A DNA stretch of 64,000 bases from the NCBI RefSeq assembly GCF_000213175.1, contig NW_009799101.1, positions 3,044,024 through 3,108,023 on the forward strand, given 5' to 3'. The position numbers were made by a program, and so were the translations under genes. The stretch comes from Neurospora tetrasperma FGSC 2508 (Eukaryota > Ascomycota > Sordariomycetes > Sordariales > Sordariaceae). Below the pieces are notes generated by a model, which was not told the DNA's origin, did not search any database, and saw only the letters and a program-made list of their open reading frames with translations. This document shows positions 20,625 to 29,334 of the stretch, piece after piece. The first letter of the stretch is position 1; each line of letters opens with the position of its first letter.

Positions 20625-23372
20625 ATGGCGAACCACCCAATCCCCGACCTCTCCACCCTTCTCTCCTCCGCCCAAATCTTCTCTTCCAACTACCCCCTCC
20701 CCCACATCCGCGCCATCCACAAGGCCCTCCATGCCGAGATCGACGACAAGCAGTCGCGCCTGCGCACCCAGGTCGGCGGCTCCTACCGCGAGCTGCTGGG
20801 CACTGCCGACACTATCGTGCAGATGCGGGGCGACATGGAATCCGTGCAGGCGACATTGGGGCGCATGGGTGGAAGGTGCGGCAGGCAGGTGGTGAAGGAG
20901 AAGATGGATGGACTCAAGAAGTGGGATGAGAGCGAGGATATGCACAACACGAGCAGAAGGGAGGCGGCGAGGGTCAAGATTCTGGAGGGGTGTGTGTTGG
21001 CTGTCCAGAAGTTGTTGAGACGGGAGGAGAAGGCCGCGGGGAGGGATACTAGGAAGATGAGAGGAGGGAAAGTGGAAGAAAAGGAGGCAGTAATGTCCAA
21101 AGGGGATAAACTGCTTGTTGCGGCGAAGGTGTGCGTGCTTGGAAGACTGCTGGTTAAGACTTTTGAGCGGGAGGGCATTCATACCGAAGCGTCGAGGACG
21201 GCGGTCAAGTCGGCTGATAGATCGTTGACTGTCCTTCGCGATAGACTCCTCCGGTGTATCGACAGCGTGCTGGTGAGCGTCAACGAGAAACTCACGCCGC
21301 GCAGCGATCTCCTCAAGGCGTTGAGCGCGTATAGTCTGCATACCAGCTCTGGAGCTCGGGACACTCTTCGCCACTTTCTCGACGTCAGGGGGAGTGCACT
21401 GTCGCTGTCCATCAACAACAACAACAACTGGGAGGGACAGCAGTCAGCGGCAGTTCGAACACCCAAGGACATCCTCAGACGGCTCAACCTCTACGCCAAA
21501 ACATTGCAAGACGTGCAAGCCCTCACACCCAACAAGCTCGCGGACGCGCTTAACGGACTTAAGAAGAAGGCGCTCCTGGCAGATGACGCCCTCCGCGCCA
21601 TCGAGGGTCTCCGGCTGGATATTTACTCGTGCTGGTGCGGCGACGAAATCCGGTATTACACGCCCTTCATCCGGCACGACGATCTGCAGGCCGAAAGCGT
21701 CAATGGCCTGCTGTCCGAATGGGCCCCCGTGCACCGCGACGTTTTTATTGATGACCTCGACAAGACCGTCAAGTCCATGAGCGAATTCAAAGCCATCGTC
21801 GACCTGCGCACCTCCGTCCTCCGCCTCTGGATCGCCGAGAGCTCGCGCGTCCGGTACGATTTCGCCTCCAAAGACGACAACGACAGCTCGCCTGACGGCA
21901 TCCCCATCAGCACCTCCATGTTCAGCCAAATCCGCACCACCATCAACAACCACCTGCTCTTCGTGATCGACACCAAAGTCCACAAGCTCCGTCTCGTCGG
22001 CTCCGAAGCCTCGGCCGCTCTGGCCGCCTGGCGCGAGGGCACCACGGACGCGCACCTCTCTCTTTGGGACCCGTCCGCCTTTTCAGGTATCGACCTCACC
22101 ATCCCCTCTGGTGGTCCCTCTGGCAGCGGCGGCGGCGGCGGTGGTGCCGCCCAGCAATTCGCCTCCGAAGTGATCTCCCGCCTCTACGGGCGTAACGACG
22201 CCGTCTCCAAAGCCGTAGCCTCTTACAAGTCCTGGTTCCACGTGATCGACGACGTCGGGTCCGTAGTCGAGCAGTTGCGTCGCCAGCGGTGGGAGAACGA
22301 CCTCGAGGACGAAGAAGAAGAAGAAGGCGACATGATGATGGTCGAAGACGAAGAGACGATCGAGCAGCGCCACCAACTTTTGTCTCGTGAAGACCCGGAA
22401 AGACTAACGACCCACCTTAGCGAGTCCCTCGTGAAAGCGTTTGCCGCGCTGGATGAGCACTTGACGGACCTGTGGACCCAGCAGAGGGACGGTCCGAATA
22501 ATGGGCAGATAGCCATGTACCTCCTTCGTCTGCTGCGGGATATTCGTAGTCGTTTACCTGATCAACCTCAGATTCCGACGGGCGCAGTGGCGGCGGCGGC
22601 GGAGGACAGCAGTATCAAAGCCTTTGGCCTGCCCACCATTCCTTCGTTACATACCTCCCTTGCCCGCGCGGTTTTGGTCAGCCCCGTCGATGAGTTCGTG
22701 ACGGTCGCTTTGGCTCGGAAGACGGTGGTCGGGAGAGGGTTGTGGGAGGGAAGCCCCGAACTGCCGACCTCTCCCTCGCCGGGCATGTTCCGGTTCCTGC
22801 GCAGCCTGTCGGCGGCGATGGCGGAGGCGGGAGCGGACCTGTGGAGCCCGGCGGCGGGGAGGGAGCTGAAGAAGGAAGTGAGGGGGGAGGTGTGTAAGGT
22901 TTGGTTGGAGGCTGCCAGGGGGGTTCTAGAGGAAGCAGAGCGGCAAGAGCGGGAAAGTGGTGAGAAGGAGACTAGTAAAGAGGGGGACGAGGAGGAGGTT
23001 AAGGAGGAGGGCGAAAATGGCGGGGAAGAAGGGGGGAAAGAAGACAAGGAGGAAGAGACCGATGAGGAGGCCAAGAAGACACAGGCAGAAGAAGCCTTGG
23101 CCGCCAAAGCAGAGGCCGAGAAGCTCCAAAAACAACAAGAAGAAGAAGCCGAAAAAGCCAACCAACAACGCCGCGACCTCTTTGTCCAGTGGCTCTTCGA
23201 CATCATCTACCTCGGCATCTTCCTCGACGGCAGCAAAGGCGACTTCAACGCGATTGCCAATACCGTCTTCCAGCACTCTGGTCTGGATCCAGGGGCCAAG
23301 GGAAGACTGGTCAAGGCGGCGCAGGAGTACTACAAGAGGACTCAATTGTTGTTTGGCTTGCTGACATCGTAG
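20625..23372 (+). CDS. cog1: Conserved oligomeric Golgi complex subunit 1
   Basis: A single 915-aa frame encodes Cog1, a subunit of lobe A of the COG tether that guides recycling vesicles within the Golgi. The N-terminus has the Vps51/Vps67-type signature of COG1: a short leader, then IRAIHKALHAEIDDKQSRLR and YRELLGTADTIVQMRGDMESV, the amphipathic coiled coil used to assemble the complex. The rest is mostly helical, as in CATCHR tethers. Two insertions stand out: a Gly run near residues 498-506, and an extremely charged Glu/Lys-rich stretch of roughly 90 residues (about 770-855) just before the last helices (LFVQWLFDIIYLGIFLDGSK). The start is the first ATG after stops in all frames (CACAATGG). 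COG1 identity rests on the N-terminal pattern and length. Confidence 0.85.
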   Translation: MANHPIPDLSTLLSSAQIFSSNYPLPHIRAIHKALHAEIDDKQSRLRTQVGGSYRELLGTADTIVQMRGDMESVQATLGRMGGRCGRQVVKEKMDGLKKWDESEDMHNTSRREAARVKILEGCVLAVQKLLRREEKAAGRDTRKMRGGKVEEKEAVMSKGDKLLVAAKVCVLGRLLVKTFEREGIHTEASRTAVKSADRSLTVLRDRLLRCIDSVLVSVNEKLTPRSDLLKALSAYSLHTSSGARDTLRHFLDVRGSALSLSINNNNNWEGQQSAAVRTPKDILRRLNLYAKTLQDVQALTPNKLADALNGLKKKALLADDALRAIEGLRLDIYSCWCGDEIRYYTPFIRHDDLQAESVNGLLSEWAPVHRDVFIDDLDKTVKSMSEFKAIVDLRTSVLRLWIAESSRVRYDFASKDDNDSSPDGIPISTSMFSQIRTTINNHLLFVIDTKVHKLRLVGSEASAALAAWREGTTDAHLSLWDPSAFSGIDLTIPSGGPSGSGGGGGGAAQQFASEVISRLYGRNDAVSKAVASYKSWFHVIDDVGSVVEQLRRQRWENDLEDEEEEEGDMMMVEDEETIEQRHQLLSREDPERLTTHLSESLVKAFAALDEHLTDLWTQQRDGPNNGQIAMYLLRLLRDIRSRLPDQPQIPTGAVAAAAEDSSIKAFGLPTIPSLHTSLARAVLVSPVDEFVTVALARKTVVGRGLWEGSPELPTSPSPGMFRFLRSLSAAMAEAGADLWSPAAGRELKKEVRGEVCKVWLEAARGVLEEAERQERESGEKETSKEGDEEEVKEEGENGGEEGGKEDKEEETDEEAKKTQAEEALAAKAEAEKLQKQQEEEAEKANQQRRDLFVQWLFDIIYLGIFLDGSKGDFNAIANTVFQHSGLDPGAKGRLVKAAQEYYKRTQLLFGLLTS

Positions 23373-23664
23373 CCTTCCTTCCTTCCTTCTTTTGCTAAAT
23401 AGAATATACAGTTACGATAATACCATTAACTTTGCTATGCTCATCAATAATCGTGTACGTTGGGTATATATATATATATAAGCCCGCTGCTCTTGTCCTT
23501 ATGCGCCCGCCAAACTCCGACTCCGATTCCAACTTTTTGTCTCTGAGGGGGTATCTATCACCTTTCCGAACATCCGGTGATGCGAAGGCGGCCAAGAACT
23601 TGATATACTCAAAACAATAAAACCTACCAGAGGTATCTAGCTCCCGCCGCTTCTAATAACGGGA

Positions 23665-26600
23665 CTACGACGAAGAAGCCCTCAACTCCTCCAAAGCCTT
23701 CCTCGCCATCTCCACGCTCTCAAATGCTTCCCCCTGCACCGCTACCCTTCTTCTTCTTCCTAGTCCCCTTGCCATCACCCATCTCTTTCGTGCTCGGTTT
23801 CGTTCCGTCGTATTATCCTTCCTCTCCTTCTCGTTCTTCACACCATTACTCACCACCCCATCCACGACCGGAGTTCCATTGGTCGCCTTCCCGTTCGTTA
23901 TAGCCTGCTTATTACTATTACTGTTCTTCATCGTCTTCTGCTTCCTCCCCTTATCCCCCCTCTCAACCTCCTGCAACTCGTCCCACAACTCCCTCAAAAT
24001 CTTCCACCCTTCTACCACCTCCTCCATCCTCCTTCTTCTCTCTTCGGGGCTGACGGCTTCCAATTCTCTTGCTCCCTGCACGATCCTCGCCTTCCTTATG
24101 TATTTGGCCGGTCCCCGGCCTCTCTGAGCTTGTTTGACTACTCCCTTGAGTGTATACCCGATCGGGCCGATAATCGCCGAAATGTCCTTCAGCACGAACC
24201 CAGTTAGTCCCATGCCCACACCTTTAACGAGACCAACCATCCGTCCCGCGGGAGCTGGTTTTGTCGTCGTTGCTCCCGCACCGTTATTATCGTTGGTGGT
24301 GCTGCCTCCTTGTGAGCCTGTTCCTGTTCCTGGTCGTGAAGCAGAACCAGAGGGTTTGCTGCTGATACCACCTTCTTTGAACCCACGATACGGCAACCGC
24401 ACAAGACCCGTCCAGCCATCGTAGATCCCAAACACAAACTCGTGGCCTGCGGCTTTCAGACCGGATTTGATCCCCGTCACGCGCGTGGGGCGGCGGACGG
24501 TGTCGTCCCCGTACAGACGGGGCGCGTTGTGGAAGCCCTGGGCGAGAGCAATGGAGAGGTCGACGGGGGCGCGGGCGATGGCCGAGGCGGACTTGATAGC
24601 GCCTTGGCCGATTTCGTGGACGATTTCCTCGGCGACTTCGGCAGGATCGGTGGTGGATTCACCGCCGTTGGTGGTGGTTGTCATGGTGGTTAGGTTGGTG
24701 TCGGTGCGGTGGTCGGTTGCAGGGCGGATGGGTGCGTGGAGGGGGGATGGAGAGGGGGAGGGGGATGGGGAGTCGAAGCGGGAACGCGTGTTGTGGATGG
24801 CGTTGGTGGTTGTTGTGGTGATGTTGGGGAGGGATTGGCCTGAATCGGGGGTGGTCTCGTTGGAGTTGTTGTCGACAGCGGTGGCGTCATCTGGTTTGGA
24901 GTCGCTTGATCGACCGGAAAATTGGGCGTCTGACTTGTTATCATCATCGGCGGCGGCGGCGGCGGCGGCGTGATCTTTGGTTTCGACTTTTTGGATGGTT
25001 CCATTTTGCTGCTCAGACGGCTTGTCCACCTTCTCGCCATTGACTGCTGAGTTATCCTTCTCCTTGGCCTTCCCCTTCTCCTCCAATCTAGCCTCTCGGG
25101 CCTTCAACTTCTTCTCCCGCCTTTCCCTCTTCTCTTGCTTCTTGACCTTCCTCTGCTTGGCCTTCTTGCCCAGCCTGATTGGCACTCCACCGATTCCCGA
25201 AAACACATCGCCTACCGTCGAGACAACCGTGCCAGCCACGCCCGTCACCGGCTCACCAGGTCCTTCAAAGTCATTCCACTCGACATGACGCAGCAGCCTC
25301 AAGTTCTTCCACGAGGTGAGTCTCTTCTCGACCGCGAGGTCCGCAGCCATGGCACTCAGCTTCAAACCTGTCGGGCTCCCCTTGACTTGCCAGACTGCCA
25401 CCTTATCTCTCAGAATTGAGCACCGCATCGACCGGTCACCATGGAGCATCAAGCCCTTGTGGAACGCCTTGCAAGCATTCTCGGCACCATCGCCTTCCTC
25501 ACTGATCCGATGAGCAATCTCCTCCACGGCTTTCACAGCCTCGTCGGTGAGACAGTACTTGATTCCGTCGGCGAGTTTCTCCGCCGTCAGACTCTTGTAC
25601 GGCACAGGCTCCGGGCCAGCCTTGGAGTTACTCACCATGGCACCCCAGAAATGCTGGTCGCCAAAGAAGGGCACAATCATGGTCGGCTTGCCACACTTGA
25701 GCGCAATAGCAGTGGTGCCTGCACCACCGTGAATCACGCAGGCGCGCACCCGGGGAAAGAGCCAGTCGTGCGGTGTGTTGTCGAGCATGTAGATGTTCTC
25801 GGGAACGTCGAGACTGTCGCCACCAAGACCACCCCAGCCTTTGGAGACGAGGGCGCGCACACCGGCTAGCTTGACGGCATCGAAGATCATCTGCGTGAAC
25901 CTGTCTGCGTCGTCAACGACGATGGATCCGAAGCCGATGTAAACAGGGGCCTCGCCTGCTTCGAGGAATTTAACTAGGTCATCGGGAGGTTGGAAGGTGG
26001 AAGCCAGCTCGAGGAAGACAAAGCCGGATACGTCAATCTCGTCGCCCCAGTCCTCGGGCTTGGCGACAATACCGGGACTCCAGAGGTAGCTGAATGGGAC
26101 GTGCAGACGGTAGGTAGCACCGGGGGCCCAGAGGGTAGAAACGGGATCGAGACCGAGTGTCTTGACGCGGAAGTCATTGACCAAATCGCCGAGACCTTGC
26201 CAAACCATCATCTCCACTAGAGGATAGGAGATCCAGTTCGTATAGCCGGGGTCGACATTGGACTTTTTGATGCTGGCGAGTGGATGGGGAAACGCTTGGG
26301 TGGGGGTATATGGGAAGGTAAACATCAAATGGACGGGAATACCCAGCGCCTCGGCGCAGTGGATATGGGCAAAGCTGGGAGGGTTGGCGATGATGGCATC
26401 GGCTACAAAGGGGTCCATGCGTCCCATCATCTTGAGGTTGTGAACATCCCGCTCGTCATCGGTGGCATTTATGCAAGCTCGCCAGAAACCTTGAAACATG
26501 CCCGCCATGGCGGCACGTCGCTTTCCGATGTCGCCAGCTTTTACTGATTCCAGAGTCGGGATCATACCGGGATTCTTGACCATGAAGCTCATGAGCTCTG

Positions 26601-27591
26601 CTGGATCGCCGCCGACGGAAAAGAACTCGAGGCCGGAATCCTTCTCGACAAAGTCGCGAAAGGCGGGGTGTGTAGCGATACGCACGCGATGGCCGTATTG
26701 CTCTTTCAGAACCTTTCCAATCTTCAAGAAGGGTTGCGCATCGCCGCGGGAACCGATGACCATAATGACAATATTTAGCTTTGGGCAGGAAATCTTGTCT
26801 GGACCGGCAGTAGTTGAGGCCGTGGAGAGTCGCGACCCGACCGAAGGCTTTCTGGTTTGCTCAGCGTTCTTGTTGGAATCTTCGCCCCTTGCCGGCATCA
26901 CCTTCTTGGCTGCCATTCCCAGGGCCTTTGCTAGATAACCCGTACTGCTCGTGTCGTTGACCGAGATGTTGAGGCGACCATCACGCTTGGAGACCCTGCC
27001 CGTCGTCCTGTAGTTTTCATTTCCAACATTGAATTTACCAAAGTGGCCGTGTCGTTCATGCTGTTTTTTGTCGGCTTGTTTCTTTCGAAAGAGGGGCTTT
27101 TTGTGGCCAGGGGCATGCTCTTCTTCATCCGACGAGGACTCGCTACTGGAATCCGAGTTGTCGCCAAAGGCGGGCAGTGCCCTGGGATCCCACCGAGATG
27201 TGTTGGTCCCGGCGCGCTTCATAGCCGGTACGGCGAAGGAGTCTTGTCTATTGGTTTGTTTCGGTGCCTCGGTCTGCCATTGTTTGTTCATGGGTCGCTT
27301 GATGGGTTCGGTATGGGTTTTTCGCAGTCCTGGCGATTCTGAGACTTTGTCTATCGGGTTCGCTTGGTCTTGCTTTTTGTTCTGCGACGTGGGGGGAATG
27401 GCTGGGGAGAAACTCGGTGACTGGGTTTCAGGGGGAACATGGGAAGGGTAAAGAAGGTTACCCTTGGCGTCGCGAATGACAGTGACTTGGGCGCCGGTCG
27501 GACTCGTGCTTGTTTCGAGCTTGACGGGAGCTGGATCGGAGGTATCTGAGGTTGATGCAACCAGCGGTTGCGTTTCGAAAGCGGTAGCCAT
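23665..27591 (-). CDS. Large UDP-sugar:sterol-type glycosyltransferase (GT28/UGT80-like)
   Basis: One frame of 1308 aa starts at MATAFETQPLV; the frame extends 16 codons further only through a TTG. After ~265 disordered residues comes the N-terminal GT-B half, beginning NIVIMVIGSRGDAQPFLKIGK, the hallmark of sterol 3-beta-glucosyltransferases. The C-terminal half carries VIHGGAGTTAIALKCGKPT and PFFGDQ, the sugar-nucleotide pocket, near residues 615-650. Unlike autophagy Atg26, no PH/GRAM region is evident before the catalytic part. After a highly charged Lys/Glu and Asp/Ser linker, a second conserved block near residues 1020-1075 (LSIALAQGFHNAPRLYGD, GLVRLPYRGFKEGG) is followed by VLKDISAIIGPIGYTLKG. 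This tail resembles lipid-contact regions found with such enzymes in filamentous fungi. The acceptor could be a sterol or another lipid; sequence alone does not decide. Confidence 0.85.
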   Translation of the reverse strand: MATAFETQPLVASTSDTSDPAPVKLETSTSPTGAQVTVIRDAKGNLLYPSHVPPETQSPSFSPAIPPTSQNKKQDQANPIDKVSESPGLRKTHTEPIKRPMNKQWQTEAPKQTNRQDSFAVPAMKRAGTNTSRWDPRALPAFGDNSDSSSESSSDEEEHAPGHKKPLFRKKQADKKQHERHGHFGKFNVGNENYRTTGRVSKRDGRLNISVNDTSSTGYLAKALGMAAKKVMPARGEDSNKNAEQTRKPSVGSRLSTASTTAGPDKISCPKLNIVIMVIGSRGDAQPFLKIGKVLKEQYGHRVRIATHPAFRDFVEKDSGLEFFSVGGDPAELMSFMVKNPGMIPTLESVKAGDIGKRRAAMAGMFQGFWRACINATDDERDVHNLKMMGRMDPFVADAIIANPPSFAHIHCAEALGIPVHLMFTFPYTPTQAFPHPLASIKKSNVDPGYTNWISYPLVEMMVWQGLGDLVNDFRVKTLGLDPVSTLWAPGATYRLHVPFSYLWSPGIVAKPEDWGDEIDVSGFVFLELASTFQPPDDLVKFLEAGEAPVYIGFGSIVVDDADRFTQMIFDAVKLAGVRALVSKGWGGLGGDSLDVPENIYMLDNTPHDWLFPRVRACVIHGGAGTTAIALKCGKPTMIVPFFGDQHFWGAMVSNSKAGPEPVPYKSLTAEKLADGIKYCLTDEAVKAVEEIAHRISEEGDGAENACKAFHKGLMLHGDRSMRCSILRDKVAVWQVKGSPTGLKLSAMAADLAVEKRLTSWKNLRLLRHVEWNDFEGPGEPVTGVAGTVVSTVGDVFSGIGGVPIRLGKKAKQRKVKKQEKRERREKKLKAREARLEEKGKAKEKDNSAVNGEKVDKPSEQQNGTIQKVETKDHAAAAAAADDDNKSDAQFSGRSSDSKPDDATAVDNNSNETTPDSGQSLPNITTTTTNAIHNTRSRFDSPSPSPSPSPLHAPIRPATDHRTDTNLTTMTTTTNGGESTTDPAEVAEEIVHEIGQGAIKSASAIARAPVDLSIALAQGFHNAPRLYGDDTVRRPTRVTGIKSGLKAAGHEFVFGIYDGWTGLVRLPYRGFKEGGISSKPSGSASRPGTGTGSQGGSTTNDNNGAGATTTKPAPAGRMVGLVKGVGMGLTGFVLKDISAIIGPIGYTLKGVVKQAQRGRGPAKYIRKARIVQGARELEAVSPEERRRRMEEVVEGWKILRELWDELQEVERGDKGRKQKTMKNSNSNKQAITNGKATNGTPVVDGVVSNGVKNEKERKDNTTERNRARKRWVMARGLGRRRRVAVQGEAFESVEMARKALEELRASSS

Positions 27592-28739
27592 CCTGTTGCG
27601 ATGCTTGGAGGGCTTGGGCCCGAGGGTATCGCTCTTCAAGGAAGATGCTCGTTATGATGGTCGCGGTGCTTGGACGTAGCGCGCGTCTTGCTGTGGGAGG
27701 ATTGATGTTATATGACGAGTTAATGGTACCACCAGCGACTGTGACGCATGAAAGACGCTTTACGTCAAGTGCACCTGCTGCGTTGTTGGGCTGGTTAGGT
27801 AACGGGTTAATGGCGACGGAACATGTTTCTCCCCAGATGAATTGCCAACTGTAGTGGGAGAGCTCTTGCTCTGGTGTTTAACAAGGTAAATGATCGATTT
27901 GATCTTCTTCAAAAGGAGTGAGTGGCCGTTGGTTGGGTTATGTTCCTTGATCAGCGAAAGTGGTTCGTGTCACTGCCGAGTCTGCTCACGCGCCGCGAGG
28001 TCCAATGTTACTCGAAATGCAAGGGTAGCCGCAATCTAGAATTCCTGTTTTCTCTGTACAAGTCCCGTCATGGGCACTGCAGGTGAAAGAAGAGGCAACA
28101 GCGGGCAATGACATCATCTTGAGCTGCTTGGCCTTCAATAGCTTCAGGCTTGGCATTCCGCCTTTCCAGGGGTTGGCGTCTGTTAAGCGATAGCACATGT
28201 CCCAGGGACATTGTGACATCGGATGCGACTTTCAGTCATGAATCTGCCCGACCCGGTGTTGGAGATGTCACGATTCAACGTGCAAGATGGAGGCAGCGCG
28301 ATATCGTCGTTGTTCTGGACTGAAATGTTGTTGCACACCATCAGCTGCCAACCCTGTCGGTTCATCCCGAAAAACCACTAACACTAACACCCGGAGGATC
28401 CACCAGGCCCCATCTGAACGACGCAATCCAACCTCAACAAGGCCAACCGCATTTGCATCGACTCGGAAAGACATGATCTACAAACCTGCCCACGCGACAC
28501 AAGATCGATCTTCAACGCATCTCAAAGACACCTGTTATTTTTTGCATTTCGTTTTCGACAAAAAGTCAGAGTTGACTCGAGTCTCACCGAGCCCTACCGT
28601 TGGGGTGGAGGATATCTCTGCTCGCAACCCTAAATCTACCATCAATTGTACACATTCATACTGGTCATACCAGTGCTGAGCAACTCCAACTCTGTTCTTG
28701 AGCACCAGTACAGGCAAGTGTTACCATCACAAGTCAAGT
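27592..28739. other. Intergenic region, glycosyltransferase promoter to tRNA
   Basis: Probable promoter and leader of the minus-strand glycosyltransferase gene and the 5' flank of the tRNA. The small frames here (e.g. 28287-28679 on +) have no recognisable content. Confidence 0.5.
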
Positions 28740-28829
28740 GGGCCGCTGGTCTAGTGGTATGATTCTCGCTTAGGGTTCAATCCTGAGCATTCTTGCGAGA
28801 GGTCCCGGGTTCAATCCCCGGGTGGCCCC
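28740..28829 (+). tRNA. tRNA-Pro(AGG) with an 18-nt intron
   Basis: The gene folds as a cloverleaf. The acceptor stem GGGCCGC pairs with GTGGCCC (one G-T pair), the D-arm TGGTCTAGTGGTA carries the usual promoter A box, and the anticodon stem CTCGC (28765-28769) pairs with GCGAG (28795-28799). The loop reads TTAGGG, placing anticodon AGG at 28772-28774. The T-arm is CCGGG TTCAATC CCCGG with a discriminator C. An extra 18 nt (28776-28793) sit one base 3' of the anticodon, the canonical place for a nuclear tRNA intron removed by the tRNA splicing endonuclease. Confidence 0.96.
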
Positions 28830-28832
28830 ATC

Positions 28833-28839
28833 TTTTTTT
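28833..28839 (+). terminator. RNA polymerase III terminator (T7)
   Basis: A run of seven T begins four bases after the tRNA, the usual pol III stop signal. More T-rich sequence follows immediately. Confidence 0.8.
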
Positions 28840-29334
28840 CTTCTTTTTGCGAGTCATTCCCTGGGTGAGGGAGGTAAGCAGAAATAGACGTTGCTGAATA
28901 CAACAGCCACTCAAGCATCACCAACCAAGTGTTGCATGTCCTTTTGTTTTTTTGTTGAATTCCATCTTTCATTCCTGTGGCTGCTCTCTATACGCAGCGA
29001 GTGTCCGGCGAGTATCCCTAGCTTCATGGGTATCTAAGCGTCCCCTTCTCTGCTCTCTCTTGCCCTTAAAGCAGTGATCTCCGCACAAATACGAAACCTA
29101 TGCCTCCTCGCTGTGCTCCATTCCTTCCATGCTGCAAGAGAAGAAGAGAAGATAAAGAAGGAAAATGGACACCCAAAACTCCGGCCTCTCCTCAGTTCGA
29201 CACCCCTGAACTCCGAAACTCTTTGCTCGATCGAACGCAACGCAATGCAAACGCAACCAGTCATGCCCATGCCCAAGTGCCCGCTATTCCGTCTTGTGTG
29301 ATCCCAGCCGATGAAAAATCCAACGCTCCACGCC
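28840..29334. other. Intergenic region, tRNA to zinc-cluster gene
   Basis: 3' flank of the minus-strand zinc-cluster gene. No other feature seen. Confidence 0.5.
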
